Part shown: piece after piece, positions 15,913 to 24,337 of the stretch
How positions within the stretch are numbered: the stretch's first letter is position 1
Layout: every line of letters starts with the position of its first letter
Assembly (NCBI GenBank): GCA_963699215.1
Contig: OY969422.1
Coordinates: 1,984,001 to 2,048,000 of the forward strand
DNA from: VRUE01 sp963699215
GTDB taxonomy: Bacteria > Actinomycetota > Thermoleophilia > Solirubrobacterales > 70-9
Length of the DNA: 64,000 nt
Direction of reading: 5' to 3'
The notes under the pieces: generated by a model
Told to the model about the DNA's origin: nothing
The model's input: the letters and a program-made list of their open reading frames with translations, nothing else
Database searches by the model: none
Program-made: the position numbers and the translations under genes

Positions 15913-17553
15913 CTATCTGGCCGAGGCGGCGAACTCGCAGCTCGTCGCGCGGTCTGCTCCCTCGCCACCGATGCAGTCATCGAAGCCGCCACTCCCGTCG
16001 AGGACGTCATTTCCCGCGCGGCCGAGCAGGTTGTTGGGGCCGCTGTCTCCGGTCAGGATGTCGGGGCCGGGGGAGCCCTCGATCTTCTCGGTACCCAGCT
16101 CGATTTGCCCCGCGTTGCAGCCGGCGATATCTGGGTCGAGCACGGCGCCGCCGATCGTCGCCGCGACGAAGGTTCCGTCGTTTCGCACCCGCGCGAAGGA
16201 GGCGCTGTCGTTCTCCCCGGGGCCGCCGTCGAAGAGGTCTCCGTCGCACGGCTGACCACCGACCAGCAGATCGTCACCGGGACCGCCAGACATCATCGCC
16301 GCCCCGCTGTCCCGCTGAGGGTGAGCGATGTTGACCCCGAAGAGAACGTCGTCGCCTTCCCCGCCATCCAGGCTGTCGGGGTCGTGATCATCGCCCGCGT
16401 AGATCGTGTCGTTCCCCTGTCCCCCTTGCAGCGTGTCGCTGCCGCTCCCGCCGTCGACGGTGGCCGAGACGCTTGCCGGCACGCTGTCGGCGATCGTCAG
16501 CGTGTCGTCCTCGCCGGCCAGGGTTGACAGGATCGAGGTCACGTCGCCGCTGCAGGAGACCGAGTTGGTCGCCGGGTCGCTCGTGCAGGCGGTCGAGCCC
16601 CGATCGCCGAGGCGCACCTGGACTCCTCCGGCCTCGCTCTGAACCATGTAGCCGTCCTCGGAGCCGCTGACGGTCACGTTGTCTGCCCCTTCGCTACCCG
16701 CGATCACCAGGCTCGAGGTGTCGGCAATGCTCTCGTAGAGCTCGACCGCAGTTCCGCCCCCGCCATCCGACGGGCCGCAGGAGTCCTCGGAGGCGAGCGG
16801 TCCAGAGCACGTATCGTCGCCAGGGCCTCCGAAAGCGTGATCCTCTGAGCCGGAGGCAACCAAACGGTCGTCACCCGGCCCGCCGTCGAGGCGGTTTGGG
16901 CTTCCACCCGAACCGATCAGCGTGTCGGCATCCGAGCCGCCGTGCGCGTCCTCGATTCCGCTGAGTCGCTCGTCCTCTGCACCGCTGACGGTGCCGTCCC
17001 CCAGGTGGACCGCGATCGGCCCGCCGACGCCCTTGTAGGAGGCGACGTCGTGGGCGCCGGGCCCGCCGTCGACGCGGTCGTTGCCGACTCCGCCGAGGAC
17101 GACGTCGAAGTCACCGGGGCCACCCGAGACGGTGTCGTCGCCGGGTCCGCCGTCGACGCTGTCGCCATCGTCAGACCCGCCGCTCAACGTGTCGTTGCCG
17201 GTGTCGCCGAAGACACGGTCTTTGCCCGGGCCGCCGTCGAGGTCGTCGGAGCCGCGACCGCCGTAGACCGTGTCATCGCCAGTCGTGCCGTTGAGCGTGT
17301 CGTTGCCCCGCGCGCCGTAGATCGTGTCGTTGCCACCGCCGCCGCAGATCACATCGTTGCCGCCCGCTCCGTGGATCAGGTGGTCCCTGGTGCCGGCGGC
17401 GATCACGTCGGGCGCCTTGGTACCGACGATCTTGGGGGCGTTGGAGACGATCGTCGCGCGCTTGCCGCCACAGGTATGCCCTCCGGCCTCCGCGAGGGAG
17501 GCGGGGGCGACGGTCAGGCAGCCGGCGAGGAGGAGGGTGGCGCAGAATCTCAT
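15913..17553 (-). CDS. Secreted RTX (hemolysin-type calcium-binding repeat) protein
   Basis: 546 residues with a signal peptide (LLLAGCLTVAPASLAEAG). Repeats of the GGxGxDxUx nonapeptide fill residues about 60-260 and again about 370-535 (GAGGNDVICGGGGNDTIYG, GGPGDDTVSGG, LQGGQGNDTIYAGDD), which fold into Ca-binding parallel beta rolls. A non-repeat middle segment (about 265-365) contains SLVIAGSEGADNVTVSGSEDGY. No enzyme domain is recognisable, so a structural surface or matrix protein is more likely than a toxin. AAAGGA precedes the ATG. Followed by the glycosyltransferase gene. Confidence 0.9.
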   Translation of the reverse strand: MRFCATLLLAGCLTVAPASLAEAGGHTCGGKRATIVSNAPKIVGTKAPDVIAAGTRDHLIHGAGGNDVICGGGGNDTIYGARGNDTLNGTTGDDTVYGGRGSDDLDGGPGKDRVFGDTGNDTLSGGSDDGDSVDGGPGDDTVSGGPGDFDVVLGGVGNDRVDGGPGAHDVASYKGVGGPIAVHLGDGTVSGAEDERLSGIEDAHGGSDADTLIGSGGSPNRLDGGPGDDRLVASGSEDHAFGGPGDDTCSGPLASEDSCGPSDGGGGTAVELYESIADTSSLVIAGSEGADNVTVSGSEDGYMVQSEAGGVQVRLGDRGSTACTSDPATNSVSCSGDVTSILSTLAGEDDTLTIADSVPASVSATVDGGSGSDTLQGGQGNDTIYAGDDHDPDSLDGGEGDDVLFGVNIAHPQRDSGAAMMSGGPGDDLLVGGQPCDGDLFDGGPGENDSASFARVRNDGTFVAATIGGAVLDPDIAGCNAGQIELGTEKIEGSPGPDILTGDSGPNNLLGRAGNDVLDGSGGFDDCIGGEGADRATSCEFAASAR

Positions 17554-17773
17554 CGAGATCGGTGTCCTTTGTTGACTCGGACAGGTGATCGAGCGTCGCC
17601 GGAGGGCGACTGCGACGCTGGCTATGCGCGCCGCGTTGGGAGGCGACCAGGTGGGTGGAGCGCGGGCGCCTTCTGTTCAAGACCATCGAGCTGGGGGCGA
17701 TGGACCTTGAGTCCAAGCTGCCTATCTCAACGCTTGATGGCCGCGGACGGTGAGAGGCATACCCTGACGTTCG

Positions 17774-18925
17774 ATGCCTCGCCGTCAGATCCAGATCGGA
17801 CTGGGTAGCCAGGTGCCGCCCACCTGGCTTGGGATCGTCGCGACGATCGCCGCCGTGGCGATCGGGACGCTGCTCGTCTATCCGCTCAAGTCGGTGGCGC
17901 CGGTCGTCTCCCTCGGGGTCGTTTACCTGCCGGCGATTCTCTTGATCTCGGTCGTGTGGGGTCTGCGGCTGGGACTGCTCGCATCGGTCGCCAGCGCCGT
18001 CGCCTTCAACTTCTTCCAGATCCCGCCGCTGCACCGCTTCACGATCGCCGAGGAGCAGAACTGGGTCGCGTTGGCGGCGTTCGTTATCGCGGCGATCGTC
18101 AGCAGCACCGTCGCCGGGCTTGCCCGCGCCCGTGCGGTCGAAGCGGAGCGGCGCCGCGAGGAGGCCGACCGAGCGCTCGCCGAGCTGGAGGCGCTGACCC
18201 GCGAGCGCGACCGGATGCAGGCAGAGGCGGTCGAGGCAGAGGCGTTTCGTCGCAGCGACGAGCTGAAGACGGCGCTGCTGCGCTCGATCTCCCACGACCT
18301 GCGCACGCCGCTGACCTCGATCATCGCCGGTGGCTCCGCGCTCGGCTCGGACACGCTGACCACGGAGGAGCGGGCCGAGATGAGCGCGGCGATCGTCGGC
18401 GAGGGAGAAAGGCTCTCCCGCCTGGTCAAGAACCTGCTCGACATGTCTCGGTTGGAGGCTGGGAAGGCCGAGCCGCATCGCGGGATGGTCGATCTTGCGG
18501 AGGTGTTGGATATGGCCCGCGACGCGGCGATCGAGCCGAACTTGATCCGTCTTGCCGTAGCACGCGACCTGCCGCTGGTGAACGCCGACGCGGCCCAGTT
18601 GGAGCGTGTCTTCGAGAACCTGTTCGACAACGCGATCCGCCACAGCGACGGTCGGCCCGTCCAGGCACACTCCCGCGTCATCGGCGATGCCGTCGCAGTG
18701 CGCGTCGTCGATCAGGGACCGGGCATTCCCGAAAGCGAATGGGGGCGCATCTTCGAGCCGTTCCAACGTGGCAGCAGCGGTAAGAGCGACACCGGTTCCG
18801 GCTTGGGCTTGGCGATCGTCAAAGGATTCGTCGAGGCCAACGGGGGCGAGGTGGACATCGAGTCGCTGCCAGGCCAGGGGACCAGCTTCGTGGTCTCGTT
18901 TCCGGTAGGAGAAAGGGAGACATGA
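17774..18925 (+). CDS. kdpD: KdpD C-terminal half: DUF4118 membrane domain plus histidine kinase
   Basis: 383 residues. Three to four membrane helices (about 18-115) include FNFFQIPPLHRFTIAEEQNW, the DUF4118 signature of KdpD. A kinase core follows: His in LLRSISHDLRTPLTS, then LFDNAIRHSD, DQGPGIPESEWGRIFEPF and GSGLGLAIVKGFVEANGG. The N-terminal KdpD and USP domains are missing here and are encoded separately at 24338, so this KdpD is split. Its TGA overlaps the ATG of kdpE by four bases. Senses low K+ or turgor and phosphorylates KdpE. Confidence 0.92.
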   Translation: MPRRQIQIGLGSQVPPTWLGIVATIAAVAIGTLLVYPLKSVAPVVSLGVVYLPAILLISVVWGLRLGLLASVASAVAFNFFQIPPLHRFTIAEEQNWVALAAFVIAAIVSSTVAGLARARAVEAERRREEADRALAELEALTRERDRMQAEAVEAEAFRRSDELKTALLRSISHDLRTPLTSIIAGGSALGSDTLTTEERAEMSAAIVGEGERLSRLVKNLLDMSRLEAGKAEPHRGMVDLAEVLDMARDAAIEPNLIRLAVARDLPLVNADAAQLERVFENLFDNAIRHSDGRPVQAHSRVIGDAVAVRVVDQGPGIPESEWGRIFEPFQRGSSGKSDTGSGLGLAIVKGFVEANGGEVDIESLPGQGTSFVVSFPVGERET

Positions 18926-19602
18926 GCGAGGCGACCCGAATCCTCGTCTGCGACGACGAGCCGCAGATCCTCCGTGCGTTGGAGGTGATCCTGCGCGACG
19001 CCGGATACGAGGCGGTGCCGGCGGCAACCGGGGAGGAGGCGCTCAGCCGTGCCGCGGTACGCCCCCCGGCTGCCGCGATCCTCGACTTGATGCTGCCCGA
19101 TACGGACGGGATCGAGCTGACCAAGCGTCTGCGGGAGTGGAGCGAGATGCCGATCATCCTGCTCTCCGCGGTGGGGGAGGAGGACGCGAAGGTGCGTGCC
19201 CTTGCGGCCGGCGCCGACGATTACGTGACGAAGCCGTTCGGCCCGCCGGAGCTGGTCGCTCGCCTCCAGGCGGCCCTGCGGCGCTCGAGGCCCGAAGCGG
19301 CCGAGACCGTGATTGCGGCAGACGGCCTGGAGGTGGACCTTCAGGCCCGCGCGGTTCGCCGCGACGGTGAGCGGATTCACCTGACCCCCACGGAGTTCGA
19401 CCTGCTGCGGGTGCTCGCGCAAAACCAGGGTCGTCTGATGACCCACCGCAAGCTGCTGGCAGAGGTGTGGGGGCCGGAGTATGTGGATGACGTCCAGGTG
19501 CTGCGCGTTCACCTCGCCAACCTTCGCCGCAAGATCGAGCCGCCGGAGGGCTCTCGCTATATCCACACGGATGCCGGTGTCGGTTACCGCTTTTCCGGCT
19601 AA
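18922..19602 (+). CDS. kdpE: KdpE response regulator (OmpR family)
   Basis: 226 residues. Receiver (2-118) with VCDDEPQIL, phosphoacceptor AILDLMLPDTDG and DDYVTKPFGPPELVARL; winged-helix DNA-binding domain (about 128-226) with HLTPTEFDLLRVLAQNQGR, HRKLLAEVWGPEY and VHLANLRRKIEPP, ending GVGYRFSG. Very KdpE-like in both halves. Coupled to the kinase gene by ATGA. The 79 bases between its stop and the kdp structural genes (19603-19681) are AT-rich for this genome (TTTACGAAATCTGTATACGG, TTTCCTTTATGCGG) and probably hold the kdpFACB promoter and KdpE site. Confidence 0.95.
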   Translation: MSEATRILVCDDEPQILRALEVILRDAGYEAVPAATGEEALSRAAVRPPAAAILDLMLPDTDGIELTKRLREWSEMPIILLSAVGEEDAKVRALAAGADDYVTKPFGPPELVARLQAALRRSRPEAAETVIAADGLEVDLQARAVRRDGERIHLTPTEFDLLRVLAQNQGRLMTHRKLLAEVWGPEYVDDVQVLRVHLANLRRKIEPPEGSRYIHTDAGVGYRFSG

Positions 19603-19681
19603 AAACGACCTTTACGAAATCTGTATACGGAAGGCCGTTTCCTTTATGCGGCCTTGATGCGGTTCGGTCCATGATCGAATC

Positions 19682-19762
19682 GTGGACCTCGTCTCAATCG
19701 CACTGGCCCTGATCGCCTTTGCCCTCCTCTACCTGGCGATCGACGCCTTGGACCGGGTATGA
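19682..19762 (+). CDS. Small single-helix membrane peptide upstream of kdpF
   Basis: 26-residue frame starting GTG and reading VDLVSIALALIAFALLYLAI followed by DALDRV. One transmembrane helix with a short charged tail. Its TGA overlaps the ATG of kdpF (ATGA), and similar 'MDLxYLALxxLLxxL' mini-genes sit before kdpF in many bacteria, which supports real translation. Function unknown; perhaps a second small stabilising peptide of the Kdp complex. Confidence 0.6.
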   Translation: MDLVSIALALIAFALLYLAIDALDRV

Positions 19763-19848
19763 GCGCCGCCGAGCTATTCGGGCTGGTAGCGGCGACCGCC
19801 GTCTTCCTGTACCTCTGCTACGCATTGTTCCGAGGCGAGAACCTGTGA
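19759..19848 (+). CDS. kdpF: KdpF, small subunit of the K+-transporting ATPase
   Basis: 29-residue peptide MSAAELFGLVAATAVFLYLC continuing YALFRGENL: one membrane helix followed by the conserved 'YALxxxExx' end of KdpF. KdpF packs against KdpA and stabilises the KdpFABC complex. ATG overlaps the preceding peptide's stop and its own TGA overlaps the GTG of kdpA (GTGA), so the three genes are translationally coupled. Confidence 0.9.
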   Translation: MSAAELFGLVAATAVFLYLCYALFRGENL

Positions 19849-21605
19849 CCGCCCAGGGCTGGCTGCAGATCGCCTTCTACCTCGCGGTGCTGACCGCGCT
19901 GGTGCCGTTGCTCGGCGGTTACATGGCGCGGGTCTACCAGAACCAGAAGGTCTTCCTCACCCCAATCGTCGGCCCGCTGGAGCGGCTGATCTACCGCTGC
20001 CTCGGGGTTGACGCCGAGCGGCAGGGACAAGACTGGAAGTCCTATGGGAAGACGGTGATCGTCTTCAGCGCCCTCTTCTTCGGCTTCCTCTACCTGATCC
20101 TGCGCACGCAGGGGATCATGCCGTTCAACCCGGAGGGGTTTGACGCCGGCCCCTGGGATCTCTCCTTCAACACCACCGCCTCCTTCATCACCAACACCAA
20201 CTGGCAGTTCTACGGCGGCGAGACGACGCTCTCCTACTTCAGCCAGATGTTCGGCCTCGCGGTGCAGAACTTCATCTCCGCCGCGGTGGGCATGGCCGTC
20301 CTGGCTGCGGTGATCCGCGGCTTCGCCTCGCGCGGCACCACTGAGCTCGGCAACTTCTGGCAGGACCTGACCCGCTCGGTCCTCTACATCCTGCTGCCGA
20401 TCTCGTTCCTCGGCGCCTTGGTCCTTGTCTCCCAGGGCGTGATCCAGACCTTCTCGGGCTCGGTCGCCTTCAAGACCCTCGGCGGCTTTGACCAGGTCCT
20501 CTCGCTCGGCCCGGGCGCTTCGCAGATCGCGATCAAGCAGCTCGGCACCAACGGGGGCGGCTTCTTCAACGTCAACTCCTCGTTCCCGTTCGAGAATCCG
20601 ACCGCCTTCGCCAACTTCGTCGAGAACCTCTTCATCCTCTTGATCCCGGCCGCGGCGACGGCGCAGTTCGGGCGCATGGTCGGCAACCGCCGTCAGGGCT
20701 GGGCCCTGTACGCGGCGATGGTCGTGATGCTCGTCGGCGCGATCGGCCTCTCCTACGGGGCCGAGCAGAACGGCTCGCCAGCACAGCACGCGGCCGGGGT
20801 CGAGACCGCCGCCGCCGACGGCACCACCGGCGGCAACCTGGAGGGCAAGGAGCAGCGCTTCGGGATTGCTGACTCGGCGCTCTGGGCGACCACGACCACG
20901 GCTGCCTCCAACGGCTCGGTCAACTCCGCCCACGACTCCTACACCGGCCTCGGCGGCGGCGTGTTGCTGGCCAACATGATGACCGGCGAGGTCGTCTTCG
21001 GCGGCGTCGGCTCCGGTCTCTACGGGATGCTGCTGTTCGTCCTGCTCGCGGTCTTCATCGCCGGGCTGATGGTCGGCCGCACGCCCGAATACCTGGGCAA
21101 GAAGGTCGAGGCGAGGGAGGTGAAGCTGGTGCTGGTCGGCGTGCTCACCGTGCCCCTGCTCGTCCTCTTCGCCGTGGCGCTCTCGGTGGCGACCGACTAC
21201 GGCGCGCCCTCGGTCTACAACCCGCTGCCGCAGGGCTTCTCGGAAACCCTCTACGCCTATACCTCGCAGGCGAACAACAACGGCTCGGCTTTCGCCGGCT
21301 TCACCGGCTTCGTGCAGCCGAACGCCCCAGGCAACGTCGGCTCCTACGGAATCACCTTCGCTGACCTGCTGGGAGGCGTTTCGATGCTGATCGGCCGCTT
21401 TGTGCCGCTGCTCGCCGCGCTCGCCGTGGCCGGCTCGCTCGCAGCCAAGCGGACCGCGCCGGTCGGCCTCGGGACGATGCGCACCGACAGCCCGACCTTT
21501 GTAGCACTGCTGATCGCGACGGTGCTGATCGTCGCACTGCTCACCTTCGTGCCGGTTCTGTTGCTCGGCCCGATCGTCCAGTCCCTCACCACCCAGCTCT
21601 TCTGA
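19845..21605 (+). CDS. kdpA: KdpA, K+-binding/translocating subunit
   Basis: 586 residues from GTG 19845, beginning VTAQGWLQIAFYLAVLT exactly as KdpA proteins do; the frame is open further upstream but that part overlaps kdpF. About ten membrane helices. Selectivity-filter loops are visible as TNTNWQFYGGE, QLGTNGGGFFNVNSS and the repeats around LANMMTGEVVFGGVGSG and NNNGSAFAGF. KdpA is the high-affinity K+ channel-like subunit. Length matches the family. Ends in TGATG, overlapping the start of kdpC, not kdpB as in the usual order. Confidence 0.97.
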   Translation: MTAQGWLQIAFYLAVLTALVPLLGGYMARVYQNQKVFLTPIVGPLERLIYRCLGVDAERQGQDWKSYGKTVIVFSALFFGFLYLILRTQGIMPFNPEGFDAGPWDLSFNTTASFITNTNWQFYGGETTLSYFSQMFGLAVQNFISAAVGMAVLAAVIRGFASRGTTELGNFWQDLTRSVLYILLPISFLGALVLVSQGVIQTFSGSVAFKTLGGFDQVLSLGPGASQIAIKQLGTNGGGFFNVNSSFPFENPTAFANFVENLFILLIPAAATAQFGRMVGNRRQGWALYAAMVVMLVGAIGLSYGAEQNGSPAQHAAGVETAAADGTTGGNLEGKEQRFGIADSALWATTTTAASNGSVNSAHDSYTGLGGGVLLANMMTGEVVFGGVGSGLYGMLLFVLLAVFIAGLMVGRTPEYLGKKVEAREVKLVLVGVLTVPLLVLFAVALSVATDYGAPSVYNPLPQGFSETLYAYTSQANNNGSAFAGFTGFVQPNAPGNVGSYGITFADLLGGVSMLIGRFVPLLAALAVAGSLAAKRTAPVGLGTMRTDSPTFVALLIATVLIVALLTFVPVLLLGPIVQSLTTQLF

Positions 21606-22261
21606 TGCCCAACGCCACCAAGTACATACTCCGGCCGATCGTCGCGATAGCGGTCTTCTCCGTGCTGCTCGGCCTCGTCTACCCGTTGGTCGTCACCGGC
21701 GTCTCCCAGGTCCTCTTCCCCGGCAAGGCCGACGGCAGCCGCGTCGAGGTCGACGGCAAGATGGTCGGCTCGGAGCTGATCGGCCAGGACTTCCGTCGGC
21801 AGGCGATCGGCAAGGACGGCAAGCCGCTCACCGACGAAGAAGGCGAACCGGTGCTGGTCGCCGACCCGGCCTACTTCCAGAGCCGCCCCTCGGTCACCGG
21901 CTACAGCGCCAACGCATCGGGCTTCAACAACCTCGGGCCGAACAGCAAGGAACTGTCGGAATTCTTCGAAGAAGAACTCGACGCCTACCTCGCCCGCGAG
22001 GGGCGCTACGACAAAGGCTTGACCGCCGCCGAGGTTCCCGTCGATGCGGTCACGACCTCCGCCTCCGGTGTCGACCCCCACATCTCCCAGGCCAACGCTC
22101 GCATACAGGCCCATCGAATCGCGGCTGTTCGCGACCTGTCCCTCGGCGACGTCCTCGATCTGATCGACGACAACACCGACGGGCGTTTCATCGGCCTGCT
22201 GGGCGAGCCCGGCGTGAACGTGCTCGAGCTGAACATCGCACTTGACAAGGAAGCCGCCTGA
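21605..22261 (+). CDS. kdpC: KdpC subunit of the K+-transporting ATPase
   Basis: 218 residues, single N-terminal helix (ILRPIVAIAVFSVLLGLVYPLVVTG broken here as family signature), then the extracytoplasmic domain with GSELIGQDF, YFQSRPSVTGY, ASGFNNLGPNSKEL, VTTSASGVDPHIS and NARIQAHRIA, all standard KdpC blocks. KdpC stabilises the pump and helps K+ loading. Unusually its gene lies between kdpA and kdpB. Overlaps both neighbours by one to four bases (TGATG and TGATGA junctions), so order is native and not an assembly break. Confidence 0.95.
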   Translation: MPNATKYILRPIVAIAVFSVLLGLVYPLVVTGVSQVLFPGKADGSRVEVDGKMVGSELIGQDFRRQAIGKDGKPLTDEEGEPVLVADPAYFQSRPSVTGYSANASGFNNLGPNSKELSEFFEEELDAYLAREGRYDKGLTAAEVPVDAVTTSASGVDPHISQANARIQAHRIAAVRDLSLGDVLDLIDDNTDGRFIGLLGEPGVNVLELNIALDKEAA

Positions 22262-24336
22262 TGACCGACGAGACCCTTCGCAACGAGCCCCGCTCCCTTT
22301 TCGACACCGCGATCATGGGGCGGGCGGCGATTGATTCGCTGCGTAAGCTCGATCCGCGCCACCAGTTCCGCAACCCGGTGATGTTCGTGGTCGAGGTCGG
22401 CGCCGTGATCACGACGATTGGCTGGCTGATCCAGCTCTTCGGAGGCGCCCCCCTTGGAGGGGGTGATGAGCCCTCCTGGTTTGCCTTCTCGATCGGCGTC
22501 TGGCTGTGGTTGACGGTGGTACTCGCAAACTTCGCCGAGGCGCTGGCAGAGGGACGAGGCAAGGCGCAGGCCGACGCGCTGCGCTCGATGCGCACGGAGA
22601 CCGTGGCACGGCTTCGCGACGGTGGCGAGAAGGCGGCTTCGGAGCTGCGCCGCGGCGACGTGGTCGTGGTCGAGGCAGGCGAGACGATCCCCGGCGACGG
22701 CACCGTGATCGAGGGCATCGCCTCGGTCGACGAGTCGGCGATCACCGGCGAGTCGGCGCCGGTCGTGCGCGAGTCCGGCGGCGACCGATCGGCCGTCACC
22801 GGCGGCACCCGCGTCCTCTCCGACCGGATCGTGGTCGAGATCACGCAGGACCCCGGCCAGAGCTTTCTCGACCGGATGATCGCCCTGGTCGAGGGGGCGG
22901 AGCGCCGCAAGACGCCGAACGAGATCGCCCTCAACATTCTCCTCGCCGGCCTCACGCTGATCTTCCTGATGGTCGTGGTCACGCTGCGCCCGTTCGCCGA
23001 GTTCTCCGGCACCGATGCCTCTGTCGTCACTCTGGTCGCGCTCCTCGTCGCCTTGATCCCGACCACGATCGGGGCGCTGCTCTCGGCGATCGGGATCGCC
23101 GGCATGGACCGCCTCGTCCGCCACAACGTCCTCGCCCTCTCCGGCCGCGCGGTCGAGGCATCGGGCGACGTCGACGTCCTGCTGCTCGACAAGACCGGCA
23201 CGATCACGCTTGGCAACCGCGAGGCGACCCAGTTCATCCCGATGCCGGGGATCGAGGAGGCCGAGCTTGCCGAAGCGGCGCAGCTCTCCTCGCTCGCTGA
23301 CGAGACCCCCGAGGGGCGCTCGATCGTCGTCCTCGCCAAGGAGTATGGGATCCGCGAGCGCCAGCTTCGATCCCACGAGGCGCACTTCGTCCCCTTCTCG
23401 GCCGAGACCCGGATGAGCGGCGTCGACGTCAACGGCAACCAGTACCGCAAGGGCGCCGGAGACGCGATCATCGCCTTCGTCGAGGCGCAGGGCGGTCGGC
23501 CGCCGGCCGACCTGCAGGAGCATCTCGACCTGATCGGCCGCGAGGGCGGGACCCCGCTGGCGGTCTGTCGCGACAACCACGTGCTCGGCGTCGTCTACCT
23601 CAAGGACATCGTCAAGGAGGGGATGCGGGCCCGGTTCGACGAGCTGCGCCGGATGGGGATCAGCACGGTGATGGTGACCGGCGACAACCGCCTCACCGCG
23701 GCGAAGATCGCCGAGGAGTCGGGCGTCGACGACTTCCTGCCCGAAGCCACGCCCGAGCAGAAGCTGGAGCTGATCCGCACCCACCAGGCTGAGGGGCGGC
23801 TGGTCGCGATGGCCGGCGACGGGACCAACGACGCACCGGCGCTGGCGCAGTCCGACGTCGGGGTGGCGATGAACACCGGTACCCAGGCGGCCCGCGAGGC
23901 GGGAAACATGGTCGACCTCGACTCCAACCCCACGAAGCTGATCGAGATCGTGGAGATCGGCAAGCAGCTGCTCATCACCCGTGGCGCCCTGACCACGTTC
24001 TCGATCGCCAACGACGTCGCCAAGTACTTCGCGATCCTGCCGGCGATTTTCGCCTTCACCTACGCCGCGCATGCGGGCGAACGGGGACCCCTGGACTCGC
24101 TCAACATCATGTCGCTGGGGACCCCGACCTCGGCGATCCTCTCGGCGATCGTCTTCAACGCACTGATCATCCCGTTGCTGGTGCCGCTGGCCCTGCGTGG
24201 CGTGCGCTATCGGCCGATCGGCGCCACGGCGCTGCTGCGGCGCAACATGCTGATCTACGGGCTCGGCGGCCTGATCGTCCCCTTCATCGGGATCAAGCTG
24301 CTTGACCTCGTGATCCACAACATGCTCGGAGCCTGA
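22261..24336 (+). CDS. kdpB: KdpB, P-type ATPase subunit
   Basis: 691 residues, seven membrane helices. P-type ATPase signatures: actuator loop ESAITGESAPVVRESG, phosphorylation site LLLDKTGTITLGNRE, nucleotide-binding KGAGDAII and hinge MAGDGTNDAPALAQSDVGVAMN. It hydrolyses ATP to drive K+ through KdpA. The TGES serine that is phosphorylated for inhibition in E. coli KdpB is conserved. Length and all motifs fit the family. Last structural gene, followed after 1 base by the N-terminal half of kdpD. Confidence 0.97.
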   Translation: MTDETLRNEPRSLFDTAIMGRAAIDSLRKLDPRHQFRNPVMFVVEVGAVITTIGWLIQLFGGAPLGGGDEPSWFAFSIGVWLWLTVVLANFAEALAEGRGKAQADALRSMRTETVARLRDGGEKAASELRRGDVVVVEAGETIPGDGTVIEGIASVDESAITGESAPVVRESGGDRSAVTGGTRVLSDRIVVEITQDPGQSFLDRMIALVEGAERRKTPNEIALNILLAGLTLIFLMVVVTLRPFAEFSGTDASVVTLVALLVALIPTTIGALLSAIGIAGMDRLVRHNVLALSGRAVEASGDVDVLLLDKTGTITLGNREATQFIPMPGIEEAELAEAAQLSSLADETPEGRSIVVLAKEYGIRERQLRSHEAHFVPFSAETRMSGVDVNGNQYRKGAGDAIIAFVEAQGGRPPADLQEHLDLIGREGGTPLAVCRDNHVLGVVYLKDIVKEGMRARFDELRRMGISTVMVTGDNRLTAAKIAEESGVDDFLPEATPEQKLELIRTHQAEGRLVAMAGDGTNDAPALAQSDVGVAMNTGTQAAREAGNMVDLDSNPTKLIEIVEIGKQLLITRGALTTFSIANDVAKYFAILPAIFAFTYAAHAGERGPLDSLNIMSLGTPTSAILSAIVFNALIIPLLVPLALRGVRYRPIGATALLRRNMLIYGLGGLIVPFIGIKLLDLVIHNMLGA

Positions 24337-24337
24337 G

